A DNA stretch of 9,620 nt from Bacillota bacterium (GTDB taxonomy: Bacteria > Bacillota > Clostridia > Christensenellales > Aristaeellaceae), in contig JAEZHK010000022.1 in assembly GCA_023416655.1 (NCBI GenBank), positions 1 through 9,620 of the forward strand, given 5' to 3'. Each line of letters starts with the position of its first letter. The stretch's first letter is position 1. A model generated the notes under the pieces. The model saw only the letters and a program-made list of their open reading frames with translations. It was not told the DNA's origin and ran no database searches. Below, piece after piece: positions 1 through 6,237 of this stretch. The position numbers and the translations under genes were made by a program.

Positions 1-2
1 TC

Positions 3-164
3 CTCAAACAGGACTACGGCTTCCGCCGCTTCCTTCGGCGCGGCCAAGCCAACGTGTTTACCGAAACCCTCCTGTACGCGATGGCCTTCAACCTGAGTAA
101 GCTCCATGCCAGGATATTGACAAATAATTGCGGCTACGCGCTGTACCGTCTCAATTCCGCCTGA
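3..164 (+). CDS. IS1182-type transposase, C-terminal end only
   Basis: This is the last 53 codons of a DDE transposase whose body lies left of the window; the frame is open from the edge to a TGA at 162-164. The visible residues include DYGFRRFLRRGQANV, then AMAFNLSKLHARI. This pattern (an aromatic/Arg-rich FRRFLxRG segment, then an AxNLxKLH helix) is typical of the end of IS1182 and related IS4/IS5-like transposases. No catalytic residue is visible because the DDE core is upstream, so activity cannot be judged. The last 14 or so residues (from TNNCGYAL) do not follow the family pattern I know and may be a divergent tail. The right end of the element should lie within the next few hundred bases. 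Confidence 0.72.
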   Translation, partial: LKQDYGFRRFLRRGQANVFTETLLYAMAFNLSKLHARILTNNCGYALYRLNSA

Positions 165-297
165 ACTCCTGGACAAGTTCATACGGGGATTGGCCTTCTC
201 GTAAAAAATCCCTCGAGCCTTCGCATCTGCTTGTGTTCCTCATACCTTTCTTTATCGTTCTATACTCATTTTCGGTGTTGTTACCCTTCTCTTATAT

Positions 298-343
298 AAA
301 AAGGCTGCCGTGCCAGAAAAACTCCCAGCACGACAGCCCCTTT
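298..343 (-). terminator. Terminator-like hairpin after pepT, possibly also the insertion-sequence end
   Basis: Arms GGCTGCCGTGC (303-313) and GCACGACAGCC (328-338) pair with one mismatch around a 14-base loop. Read on the minus strand, the stem is followed at once by TTTTTATATAAG, a good intrinsic terminator for the yhaM-pepT operon. On the plus strand the tail is weaker (CCTTTAGTTTATTTCC) but could serve the transposase gene. The motif GACAGCCCC at 332-340 resembles the right terminal repeat of many IS1182-like elements, so the hairpin may belong to the insertion sequence. The left end is not in the window, so this cannot be tested here. I see no gene between 165 and 297. Confidence 0.6.
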
Positions 344-366
344 AGTTTATTTCCTTTGTGCGGGGT

Positions 367-412
367 CAAGGGGAGATCATCTCCCCTTGCGGGGCGCGGG
401 GCAGGGCCCCGC
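367..412 (-). repeat. GC-rich double hairpin directly downstream of pepT
   Basis: Two adjacent perfect hairpins lie here. The first met by the pepT transcript has arms GCGGGGC (396-402) and GCCCCGC (406-412) with a 3-base loop. The second has arms CAAGGGGAGA (367-376) and TCTCCCCTTG (380-389) with a 3-base loop. The block starts 16 bases after the pepT stop and is followed by a T-tailed hairpin about 30 bases on. The same order (short hairpin, longer hairpin, terminator) occurs in the sense direction after the alcohol dehydrogenase gene at 6238-6347. It looks like a dispersed palindromic repeat or a 3' UTR module. Confidence 0.6.
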
Positions 413-427
413 CGTCTCCTTCCACCT

Positions 428-1633
428 CTACGCCCTTACGATCCGCTCCAAAATGTCCACGATGGCCTCCATCTCGTCCGCGTCCACGCACTCGAAGCGG
501 CCGTGGGCGTGCAGCGTGCCGGTGGAGAGGTTGGGGCAGGGCAGGCCCATGTAGGAAAGCCGCGCGCCGTCGGTGCCGCCGCGGATGGGCACGGCCACCG
601 GATTGTAGCCCGCCGCGCGCATGGCGTCCATCGCCCGGTCGACGATGTGCATGTGCGGCAGGATTTTCTCCTTCATGTTGTAGTAGCTGTCCTTCAGTTC
701 CAAGAGGAAGCTGCCCTCGCCGTAGGTTTCGTCAAGGAAGGCGGCGGTGCGCTCCATCGTGCGCTTGCGGTTTTCAAACTTCGCCCGGTCGTGATCGCGG
801 ACGATGTAGTGCAGCACCGCCTGTTCCTCGCTGCCGCGCATGGAGTTCAGGTGGTAGAAGCCCTCATAGTTCTCCGTGTGGGCGGGCGTCTCCGCCGGGG
901 GCAGGAGGTTATTGAATTCGATACCCATGAGCAGCGCGTTCTTCATCTGGTTTTTGGCCGAGCCGGGGTGGATGGAGAGGCCGTTCACCGTCAGGGTGGC
1001 GCTGGCCGCGTTGAAGTTCTCGTACTCGATTTCCGCCAGCGGCCCGCCGTCGATGGTGTAGGCGAAGTCCGCGCCGAAGCCCGGCACGTCGAAGAAGTCC
1101 GCGCCCCGGCCGATCTCCTCGTCCGGCGTGAAGCCGATGCACACCTTGCCGTGGGGAATCGTCGGGTCACTCAGCAGCCGTTCGCACAGCGTCATGATCT
1201 CCGCGACGCCCGCCTTGTCGTCGCCGCCGAGGAGGGTATGCCCGTCGGTCACGATCAGGTTGTGCCCAATGTGCTCGGCCAGGTCCGGGTAATCCTTGGC
1301 GCGCATCACGATCCCCGCCGCCTCGTCCAGCACGATGTCGCCGCCCTCGTAAAAGAGTGTGCGCGCGTTCATCGGCACCACGGGCACCGCGTCCACCGTG
1401 TCCATGTGGGCGATCAGCCCGATGGCGGGCGCGCTCGAGACGTTCGCTGGGATGCTGCCGTACACGTAGCAGTGATCGTCGATCCGGGCGTCGGCGATGC
1501 CCATTTCCTGCATCTCCTTCACCAGCATCCTTCCCAGCACCCACTGGCCGGGCGTGCTGGGGCAACCGGAATCCGCCTCGTTCGAGGCGGTGTCAAACTG
1601 GATGTAGCGGAAAAATCTGTCCTGTGCGCGCAT
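428..1633 (-). CDS. pepT: Peptidase T (tripeptide aminopeptidase)
   Basis: This is a cytoplasmic di-zinc aminopeptidase of the M20B family that removes the N-terminal residue from tripeptides, the last stage of peptide use. The 401-residue product is close to the usual length of about 405-410. Visible motifs are HMDT (H76 and D78, zinc site and catalytic Asp), GGDDKAG (bridging Asp near 138-139), PDEEIGRG (general base E172, ligand E173), YTIDGG (D195), GLSIHPG in the lid domain near 218-224, RGGTDGARLS (351-360) and a final His in LHAHGRF (375-378). There is no signal peptide. I chose the ATG at 1633 because GGGAGTGG lies just upstream; an in-frame TTG at 1648 would place the start before that site. 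The gene follows yhaM by 54 bases on the same strand without a convincing promoter (only a TACAAT-like -10), so the two are probably co-transcribed. Confidence 0.95.
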   Translation of the reverse strand: MRAQDRFFRYIQFDTASNEADSGCPSTPGQWVLGRMLVKEMQEMGIADARIDDHCYVYGSIPANVSSAPAIGLIAHMDTVDAVPVVPMNARTLFYEGGDIVLDEAAGIVMRAKDYPDLAEHIGHNLIVTDGHTLLGGDDKAGVAEIMTLCERLLSDPTIPHGKVCIGFTPDEEIGRGADFFDVPGFGADFAYTIDGGPLAEIEYENFNAASATLTVNGLSIHPGSAKNQMKNALLMGIEFNNLLPPAETPAHTENYEGFYHLNSMRGSEEQAVLHYIVRDHDRAKFENRKRTMERTAAFLDETYGEGSFLLELKDSYYNMKEKILPHMHIVDRAMDAMRAAGYNPVAVPIRGGTDGARLSYMGLPCPNLSTGTLHAHGRFECVDADEMEAIVDILERIVRA

Positions 1634-1687
1634 CGTTCCACTCCCCAAAATTGCTTTATTATTGTAGTATTCCGGCCCCGCCCGGTT

Positions 1688-2653
1688 TTAGCCCGGCTGG
1701 CCTTCGGTGTCCTTGCGCCTGTACAATTTGCGGTCCAGCGACCAGATGCGCTCGGTGAACGTGCCGGGGCTCACCGCCGCCAGCGCGCGGTTCATCTCGT
1801 ACATGCGGGCGTCCAGAAGGTCGATCATGTGCAGCACTTCCGCCTCCGGGAACATGGGCCGCCTGGGGCTTCCGTATTCCGGCAAATCGTGGTGGGAGAG
1901 GATCATGTGCTCGAGGAGAATCAGCAGTTCCCTCGGCGTGCCCAGTGCCTCGCCCGCCTCATTGAGCTCCGCCACGCCCTGCACCAGGTGGCCGATCAGG
2001 TTGCCCTCCACCGAGTAGTCGCTGACCAAGCCCATCTCGTCGGAGTCGAACTCCCGGATTTTGTTGAGGTCGTGCAGCATTACGCCCGCGGCGAGCAGGT
2101 CCCCGTCGAGGCTCGGGTAGATTTCGGAGATCGCATCCGCGTCGCGCAGCATTGTTGTTATATGGTGCAGAAGGCCCCCGCGTTCCGCGTGGTGCAGCTT
2201 GGAGGCGGCGGGGTAGTACTCCAGCTGCTCCCTGCACTCCTCGATGCGGTAGGTGACGAGGTCCCGGAGAGGCTCGCTCTTGATGCGCTTCAGCCGCGCC
2301 ATCAGTTGATCCATCATTTCGGTTGAGGAATCCGGCGCGCAGGGCACCAGCTGCGATAGATCCACGCCGTCCGCGGCTTCCGCGGGGCGCATTTTGTCCA
2401 CACGCAGCTGCGGGCGGCCGTTGTATTCCAGCATCATGCCCCGCACTTTGACCACGGTGGAGGGTTTCGGCGCGGGCGTCTGCCCGTCCCACATCTTGGC
2501 GTTGACTTCGCTCTGCCGGTCGCCGAGCGTCAGGTCCAGAAATTTGGAGCCATTGGACGAGGTGCGCTGCTCGGCGGCGCGCACGAGCAGGTATCCCTCA
2601 ATCATCTGGCCCTTGATCATGGTGGAAAGGGCGGGTTGCTCATGGGACTGCAT
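1688..2653 (-). CDS. yhaM: 3'-5' exoribonuclease YhaM (OB fold plus HD domain)
   Basis: The 321-residue protein matches the YhaM family of Firmicutes, metal-dependent 3'-5' exonucleases acting on RNA and single-stranded DNA (about 314 residues in Bacillus). An N-terminal OB-fold nucleic-acid binding domain spans roughly residues 13-95 (GYLLVRAAEQRTSSNGSKFL, then VKVRGMMLEYNGRPQL). An HD phosphohydrolase domain follows, with GGLLHH (159-164), LLAAGVMLHDLNK (catalytic H194-D195), GHLVQG (221-226) and HMILSHHDLPEYGSP (249-263), all arranged as in YhaM. The start at 2653 is fixed by AGGAGG six bases upstream; an earlier in-frame ATG at 2704 would fall inside the promoter. It is the first gene of a likely yhaM-pepT operon and is divergent from apgM. 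Confidence 0.93.
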   Translation of the reverse strand: MQSHEQPALSTMIKGQMIEGYLLVRAAEQRTSSNGSKFLDLTLGDRQSEVNAKMWDGQTPAPKPSTVVKVRGMMLEYNGRPQLRVDKMRPAEAADGVDLSQLVPCAPDSSTEMMDQLMARLKRIKSEPLRDLVTYRIEECREQLEYYPAASKLHHAERGGLLHHITTMLRDADAISEIYPSLDGDLLAAGVMLHDLNKIREFDSDEMGLVSDYSVEGNLIGHLVQGVAELNEAGEALGTPRELLILLEHMILSHHDLPEYGSPRRPMFPEAEVLHMIDLLDARMYEMNRALAAVSPGTFTERIWSLDRKLYRRKDTEGQPG

Positions 2654-2664
2654 GGGGTTCCTCC

Positions 2665-2694
2665 TTGTAGTCTTAACGCGAATTGTGCTACAAT
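2665..2694 (+). promoter_or_regulatory. Possible promoter for apgM
   Basis: On the plus strand TTGTAG (2665-2670), an 18-base spacer and a good -10 TACAAT (2689-2694) lie 44 bases before the apgM start. The -35 is imperfect. The element overlaps the yhaM promoter in the opposite direction, so the two promoters could not be occupied at the same time. Confidence 0.5.
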
Positions 2695-2721
2695 CATATA
2701 TCATACGGTGGACTTTGGCAA
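2693..2721 (-). promoter_or_regulatory. SigA-type promoter for yhaM
   Basis: On the minus strand the -35 is TTGCCA (2716-2721), followed by an exact 17-base spacer and the -10 TATGAT (2693-2698). Transcription should start near 2686, giving a leader of about 33 bases that contains the AGGAGG site. The -10 shares two base pairs with the -10 of the divergent apgM promoter. Confidence 0.65.
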
Positions 2722-2737
2722 GCGGTGGGGTAAAAAC

Positions 2738-3949
2738 ATGAAATACGTGCTCGTCGTCGGGGACGGCATGTCCGATTTCCCGATCGACAAACTTGGCGGA
2801 AAGACGCCGCTTCAGTACCTCTCACCAAAAGCATTTGAAATAATCGGCGGCGGACGGCTGGGCCGGCTGCGCTCCTGCCCGAAGCAGCTGTCGCCCGGCA
2901 GCGACGTGGCGTTTCTGACGCTCCTGGGCAACGACGCGGTGCAGGTGTACGCCGGGCGCTCGCCCCTCGAGGCGGCGGGCATGGGCGTGCTGCTGAAGGC
3001 CGGGGAAGTGGCCTTCCGGATGAACCTGGCGGCGCTGGGCGAGGGGCCGGATGGCGGCGTGATGCTCAGCCACAACGGCGGCGGCGTCGAGGGCGCGGAC
3101 GCGCTGGCGCTGGCAAAGTCTGTGGCCGCAGACCCGGAATTTCAGAGGATCGGCGCGGAGCGGGGCCTTAAGATCTACCCCACCGACACGTTTCGCCACA
3201 TCGCGGTGGCCCGGGGCGCGGCGGCGGAGTTCATCTTAAAGCCGCCTCACGACATCGCGGGCCAGAGCATCGGGCGGTACCTGCCCGGCGGCCCCGGCGG
3301 AGACTGGCTGAAGCGGCTGCAAGAGGCCGCACACAAGGCGCTTTCAGCGCACCCTGTCAATGAAAAGCGCGCGGCGGAGGGGCTGATGCCCGCCAACGCC
3401 GCCTGGTTCTGGGGCGCGGGCGAGGCCTGTCAGCTGCCCGACTTCACCTTGAAGTACGGTGTCAACGGCACGGTGGTTTCGGCGGTGCCGCTGGTCAAGG
3501 GCATCGCGCTTTTGAACCGGCTGAAGGCGCCGGAGGTTGAGGGCGCGACGGGTCTCCTCAACACCGACTATGAAAACAAGGTGGCCGCGGCGCTTCATGC
3601 ACTCCAATCGGGTGACGACTTCGCGCTGGTGCACATCGAAGCGCCCGACGAGATGAGCCACGACGGGAGCCTTGAAAACAAGCTGGAGGCCATCCGCCGC
3701 ATCGACGCGCGCGTGGTTGCCCCGCTGCTTGAAAAAATGCCCGCGCTGGGCGACTTTAGGCTGCTTCTGATGCCCGACCACTATACGCTGCTCTCCACCC
3801 GCACCCACGACGGCACGCCCGTGCCCTTCGCCCTCTACGACAGCCGCGTGCCGTCCACGCCCGCGCCCTTCACCGAGGCCGCGTGCGAAGACGCGCCGCT
3901 CCTCGAAAGCGGCGATGAGCTGATGGGGCTTCTATTCGAAAAGGCATAG
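2738..3949 (+). CDS. apgM: Cofactor-independent phosphoglycerate mutase, archaeal type
   Basis: This protein of the alkaline phosphatase superfamily is predicted to interconvert 3- and 2-phosphoglycerate in glycolysis. It is 403 residues, the usual size for the archaeal-type ApgM family and shorter than GpmI (about 510). The start MKYVLVVGDGMSDFP carries the first metal-binding Asp (D9). KQLSPGSDVAFLTLLG holds the phosphorylated Ser (S55), followed by the family's GRSPLEAAGMGV. ALVHIEAPDEMSHDG and LLLMPDHYTLLSTRTHDG carry the remaining metal-binding Asp and His residues. I chose the ATG at 2738 because it begins the conserved first strand; only a weak GGTGGGG lies upstream. An open frame from 2636 would run through the promoters. 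Some bacterial members have been proposed to act as homoserine kinases; no neighbouring threonine gene supports that here. A short GCCC/GGGC hairpin with TTT follows at 3964-3977. Confidence 0.9.
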   Translation: MKYVLVVGDGMSDFPIDKLGGKTPLQYLSPKAFEIIGGGRLGRLRSCPKQLSPGSDVAFLTLLGNDAVQVYAGRSPLEAAGMGVLLKAGEVAFRMNLAALGEGPDGGVMLSHNGGGVEGADALALAKSVAADPEFQRIGAERGLKIYPTDTFRHIAVARGAAAEFILKPPHDIAGQSIGRYLPGGPGGDWLKRLQEAAHKALSAHPVNEKRAAEGLMPANAAWFWGAGEACQLPDFTLKYGVNGTVVSAVPLVKGIALLNRLKAPEVEGATGLLNTDYENKVAAALHALQSGDDFALVHIEAPDEMSHDGSLENKLEAIRRIDARVVAPLLEKMPALGDFRLLLMPDHYTLLSTRTHDGTPVPFALYDSRVPSTPAPFTEAACEDAPLLESGDELMGLLFEKA

Positions 3950-3980
3950 GCGTACGACGCACTGCCCATCGGGCTTTCAT

Positions 3981-4152
3981 CATTCCCGGCGACCTCAAGC
4001 GCCGGGAATGTATTTCGGGAACCAGTGCGTACACTGGTTCCCGAAATTATACCTTTCAGTCAGTGCGCCGCCCGAAAATTCCAGAGAATTTCAGGCGCGC
4101 GCAGACTATCTTCTATGCGATGAAAAGCCGCTTGGCGGATTTTCATCGCATA
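3981..4152 (+). repeat. Four-hairpin structured intergenic element, copy 1
   Basis: A block of about 170 bases between apgM and rex folds into four hairpins. H1 has arms CATTCCCGGCG (3981-3991) and CGCCGGGAATG (4000-4010). H2 is a perfect 16-bp stem (4012-4027 with 4032-4047) with loop CGTA. H3 has GTGCGCC (4063-4069) with GGCGCGC (4094-4100, one G-T pair) and an inner AAATTC/GAATTT stem. H4 is the long stem at 4114-4152. The same hairpins in the same order, with shared loops and linkers, occur at 8092-8260. The block lies downstream of apgM in the sense direction and abuts the rex stop codon. I do not recognise the family; orientation is called plus because most wobble pairs and the T-tailed last hairpin fit a plus-strand RNA. 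Confidence 0.75.
4114..4152. terminator. Likely bidirectional terminator between apgM and rex
   Basis: Arms TATGCGATGAAAA (4114-4126) and TTTTCATCGCATA (4140-4152) pair perfectly; inside them CCGC (4128-4131) pairs with GCGG (4135-4138) around TTG, with one G/A mismatch between. On both strands the GC core is followed by one base and four T residues, so it could end apgM and rex transcripts alike. It is also the last hairpin of the repeated element and begins one base before the rex stop codon region. Confidence 0.6.
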
Positions 4153-4791
4153 TCACTTGTGCATGTTCATCTTCTCCGCCAGATGGTTGGACAGGATGGC
4201 CAGCGAGCTTGCCATGTTCTCGTTCTGGACCAGGATGCCCTCCGGCACCACCAGCCTGACCGGCGCGAAGTTCCAGATCGCCAGTACGCCCGCGTCAATC
4301 AACTGGTCGCACACCGCCTGCGCCGCGTGGGCCGGCACGGTGATGATGCCGATGCGCACGCCCAGCCGCATGCAGGTCTCCCTGAGCACCTCAATGGGCA
4401 GGATCTGGTGGCCGCTCTCGTCCTCGCCGATCATGCCCTCGTCGGCGTCGAAGGCGGCCAGGATGTTGAGGCCATAGTCCTTGAAGCCCACATAGCCCAT
4501 CAGCGCGCGGCCCAGCTTGCCCGCGCCCACGATCACCGCCTCGTCCGCGATGTCATAGCCCAAAAACGCCTTGATCTCGCGGATCAGATCCCGCCGCATG
4601 TAGCCCACCTTGGGCTTTCCGGACGAGCTGACGGAAGCCAGATCCTTTCGCACCTGCACCTGGTTTAGGTTGAGCGCCGCCGCGATGCCGGTGGCCGAGA
4701 TGTTGCGCACCGTTTCAGGCAGGGATTCAAGATAGCTCAGGTACTGCGGCAATCTCGACAGCGTCTGCCTGGAAACCGTCTGCGTGGTCAT
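4153..4791 (-). CDS. rex: Redox-sensing transcriptional repressor Rex
   Basis: Rex binds DNA when NAD+ is high and lets go when NADH binds, so it releases fermentation and reductive genes when reducing power builds up. The 212-residue length is normal (about 210-215). Residues 1-80 form the winged-helix domain (SRLPQYLSYLESL, then ALNLNQVQVRKDLA, then GYMRRDLIREIKAFLG, all family-typical). A Rossmann NAD(H) domain follows, with GAGKLGRAL (89-97), AAFDAD at the end of the second strand (112-117), TVPAHAAQAVCDQLIDAG and NFAPVRL. The C-terminal helix (ENMASSLAILSNHL) mediates domain-swapped dimers in the family. The start at 4791 begins the conserved region; the ribosome site upstream is only a G run. 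The divergent neighbour is an alcohol dehydrogenase, a typical Rex target. Confidence 0.95.
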   Translation of the reverse strand: MTTQTVSRQTLSRLPQYLSYLESLPETVRNISATGIAAALNLNQVQVRKDLASVSSSGKPKVGYMRRDLIREIKAFLGYDIADEAVIVGAGKLGRALMGYVGFKDYGLNILAAFDADEGMIGEDESGHQILPIEVLRETCMRLGVRIGIITVPAHAAQAVCDQLIDAGVLAIWNFAPVRLVVPEGILVQNENMASSLAILSNHLAEKMNMHK

Positions 4792-4825
4792 GGCTGCGCC
4801 CCCCCTGCGTTTTAATCTCCCTATT

Positions 4826-4831
4826 ATTATA
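4826..4831 (-). promoter_or_regulatory. Possible -10 element for rex
   Basis: A perfect minus-strand TATAAT (4826-4831) lies 35 bases before the rex start in an AT-rich patch. No good -35 is found 16-18 bases further up, but a 10-base palindrome TTATCGATAA (4843-4852) occupies the spacer region. Weak call. Confidence 0.35.
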
Positions 4832-4921
4832 TAAATATCGGCTTATCGATAAAAGCGCGGGCGCATGACAATTCAACGTATTTTCTGTTAATAATGTTTA
4901 AGCGATGCTGTAGCGAGGGGC

Positions 4922-4944
4922 TTGTCCCAAATTGGGCAATTTGG
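4922..4944 (+). promoter_or_regulatory. Operator-like inverted repeats over the adh -35 and spacer
   Basis: CCAAATT (4927-4933) and AATTTGG (4938-4944) form a perfect 7+4+7 inverted repeat filling the promoter spacer. Overlapping it, the 18 bases TTGTCCCAAATTGGGCAA (4922-4939) have the size and outer TTGT...CAA ends of a Rex box (family consensus near TTGTGAAATTTTTCACAA), but the inner positions do not match. A repressor bound here would block RNA polymerase. Rex is the natural candidate because it is encoded next door; this is inference. Confidence 0.45.
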
Positions 4945-4950
4945 TATAAT
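4922..4950 (+). promoter_or_regulatory. Promoter for the alcohol dehydrogenase gene
   Basis: The -35 TTGTCC (4922-4927), an exact 17-base spacer and a consensus -10 TATAAT (4945-4950) predict a start near 4957 and a leader of about 80 bases. The weak -35 with a perfect -10 and spacer fits a regulated promoter. Confidence 0.7.
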
Positions 4951-4957
4951 GAGGGTG

Positions 4958-4977
4958 CCCGCCCGGGCCCGGGCGGG
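4958..4977. repeat. Perfect 20-base GC palindrome at the adh transcript 5' end
   Basis: CCCGCCCGGGCCCGGGCGGG is its own reverse complement and contains only G and C. It begins one base after the predicted transcription start, so the adh mRNA would open with a strong hairpin. It may protect the 5' end, bind a regulator as DNA, or affect early elongation. A weaker hairpin (TTCGGCG 4997-5003 with CGCTGAA 5010-5016) follows and leaves the ribosome site free. Confidence 0.6.
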
Positions 4978-5038
4978 GCGAAGCCAAGAACAACGATTCG
5001 GCGCTAATACGCTGAAGCGATCAACGAGGAGGAGAAAT

Positions 5039-6220
5039 ATGCTCAATTTTGACTTCTACAACCGCACGCGGCTGGTCTACGGAAAGGGCGTCCAGAATCA
5101 GGTGGGCGAGGGGTTGAAGCCCTTCGCGAAGAAAGTGCTGCTGCACTACGGCGGCGGCAGCATTAAAAAGAGCGGCCTGTACGACCAGGTGGTCAAGTCG
5201 CTCTCGGACGCGGGGATCGAGTGGGTGGAACTGGGCGGCGTCGCGCCCAACCCGAGGCTCTCCCTGGTGCACGAGGGCGTCGAGATCTGCCGCCGCGAAG
5301 GGGTCGATCTGATCCTGGCGGTGGGCGGCGGCAGCGCCATCGACTCGGCCAAGGCCATCGCCATCGGCGTCTACTATGACGGCGACGTGTGGGACTTCTA
5401 CGGCACCAACAAGCCCGTCGAAAAGGCGCTGCCGCTGGCGACGGTTTTGACCATCCCGGCGGCGGGGAGCGAAGCCTCCACCGGCACGGTCATCACCAAC
5501 GAAGAGACCCACCAGAAGATGGCCTGCAACAGCATCCTGCTCCGCCCGGTGGTCAGCTTCGTGAACCCGGAGCTGTTCTTCACGCTGCCGAAAAACCAGA
5601 TCGCCAACGGCGTGGCGGACATGATGAGCCACATCTTTGAGCGCTACTTCACCAACACCACCGATACCGGCCTCACCGACGCGCTGTGCGAGGCGACGCT
5701 CAAGACCATCATGAAGAACGCGCCGCTGGTGTATGACAACCCGTCGGACTACGACGCCTGGTGCCAGGTGGGCTTCGGCGGCACGGTGGCCCACAACGAC
5801 CTTCTGGGCGTGGGCCGCGCGCAGGACTGGGGCTGCCACGACATGGAGCACGAGCTGTCCGCCATCTACGACGTGGCGCACGGCGCGGGGCTTGCGGTGC
5901 TGACGCCCGCGTGGATGACCTACGTCCATAAGGAAAACCCCGGCATGTTCGTGCAGTTCGCGGTCAACGTGATGGGCGTGGAGGGCGACTTCCGCGACCA
6001 GGAGGCGCTGATTCTGGAGGGCATCGACTGGCTGCGCCGCTTCTACCGCAGAATCGGCCTGCCGCAGACGCTGAAGGAGCTGGGCATCGACCGGCAGCAT
6101 CTGGAGCTGATGGCCAAGAAGGCCACCGGCGCGGCCTACGGCAGCGAGCACGGCGTGGGCGGGCTCAAGCGGCTCTTCTGGCAGGATGTCCTGGCCATCT
6201 ATGAACTGGCGGCGGAGTAA
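5039..6220 (+). CDS. YqhD/BdhA-type iron- or zinc-containing NAD(P)H alcohol dehydrogenase
   Basis: This is a group III metal alcohol dehydrogenase that reduces aldehydes (for example butyraldehyde or other short aldehydes) to alcohols and reoxidises NAD(P)H. The 393-residue length suits YqhD/BdhA. The nucleotide-binding loop HYGGGSIKKSG (36-46) is characteristic of the subgroup and usually goes with NADPH use. GGGSAIDSAKAIA (96-108) is the family signature. Metal ligands fall at D194, H198, H267 and H281 (GVADMMSHIFE, GCHDMEHE, VAHGAG), the numbering I recall for E. coli YqhD. The end GSEHGVGGLKRLFWQDVLAIYELA is also typical. The ATG at 5039 is set by AGGAGGAG just upstream; an earlier in-frame ATG at 4922 cannot be used because it overlaps the -35. 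It is divergent from rex, monocistronic, and followed by a double hairpin and terminator. The exact substrate (butanol, 1,3-propanediol, other) is not visible. Confidence 0.93.
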   Translation: MLNFDFYNRTRLVYGKGVQNQVGEGLKPFAKKVLLHYGGGSIKKSGLYDQVVKSLSDAGIEWVELGGVAPNPRLSLVHEGVEICRREGVDLILAVGGGSAIDSAKAIAIGVYYDGDVWDFYGTNKPVEKALPLATVLTIPAAGSEASTGTVITNEETHQKMACNSILLRPVVSFVNPELFFTLPKNQIANGVADMMSHIFERYFTNTTDTGLTDALCEATLKTIMKNAPLVYDNPSDYDAWCQVGFGGTVAHNDLLGVGRAQDWGCHDMEHELSAIYDVAHGAGLAVLTPAWMTYVHKENPGMFVQFAVNVMGVEGDFRDQEALILEGIDWLRRFYRRIGLPQTLKELGIDRQHLELMAKKATGAAYGSEHGVGGLKRLFWQDVLAIYELAAE

Positions 6221-6237
6221 GTGCGGGGGAAACGCCT

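Noticed and set aside
1634..1648. TTG at 1648 as the pepT start
   Set aside because: It lies upstream of the GGGAGTGG ribosome site that serves the ATG at 1633, and adds residues absent from the family.
128..2326. Long plus-strand open frame of 732 codons opposite pepT and yhaM
   Set aside because: It is antisense to two clearly recognisable genes, has a low-complexity His/Val/Arg/Ala-rich product, and no ribosome site. It is a by-product of GC-rich third positions.
4843..4852. TTATCGATAA palindrome upstream of the rex -10 as an autoregulatory operator
   Set aside because: A single 10-base AT-rich palindrome is too short and common to support a site and does not resemble a Rex box.
4880..4903. 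GTTAATAATGTTTAA as a Rex box
   Set aside because: The left half resembles TGTTAA but the right half lacks the inverted TTAACA, so there is no symmetry.
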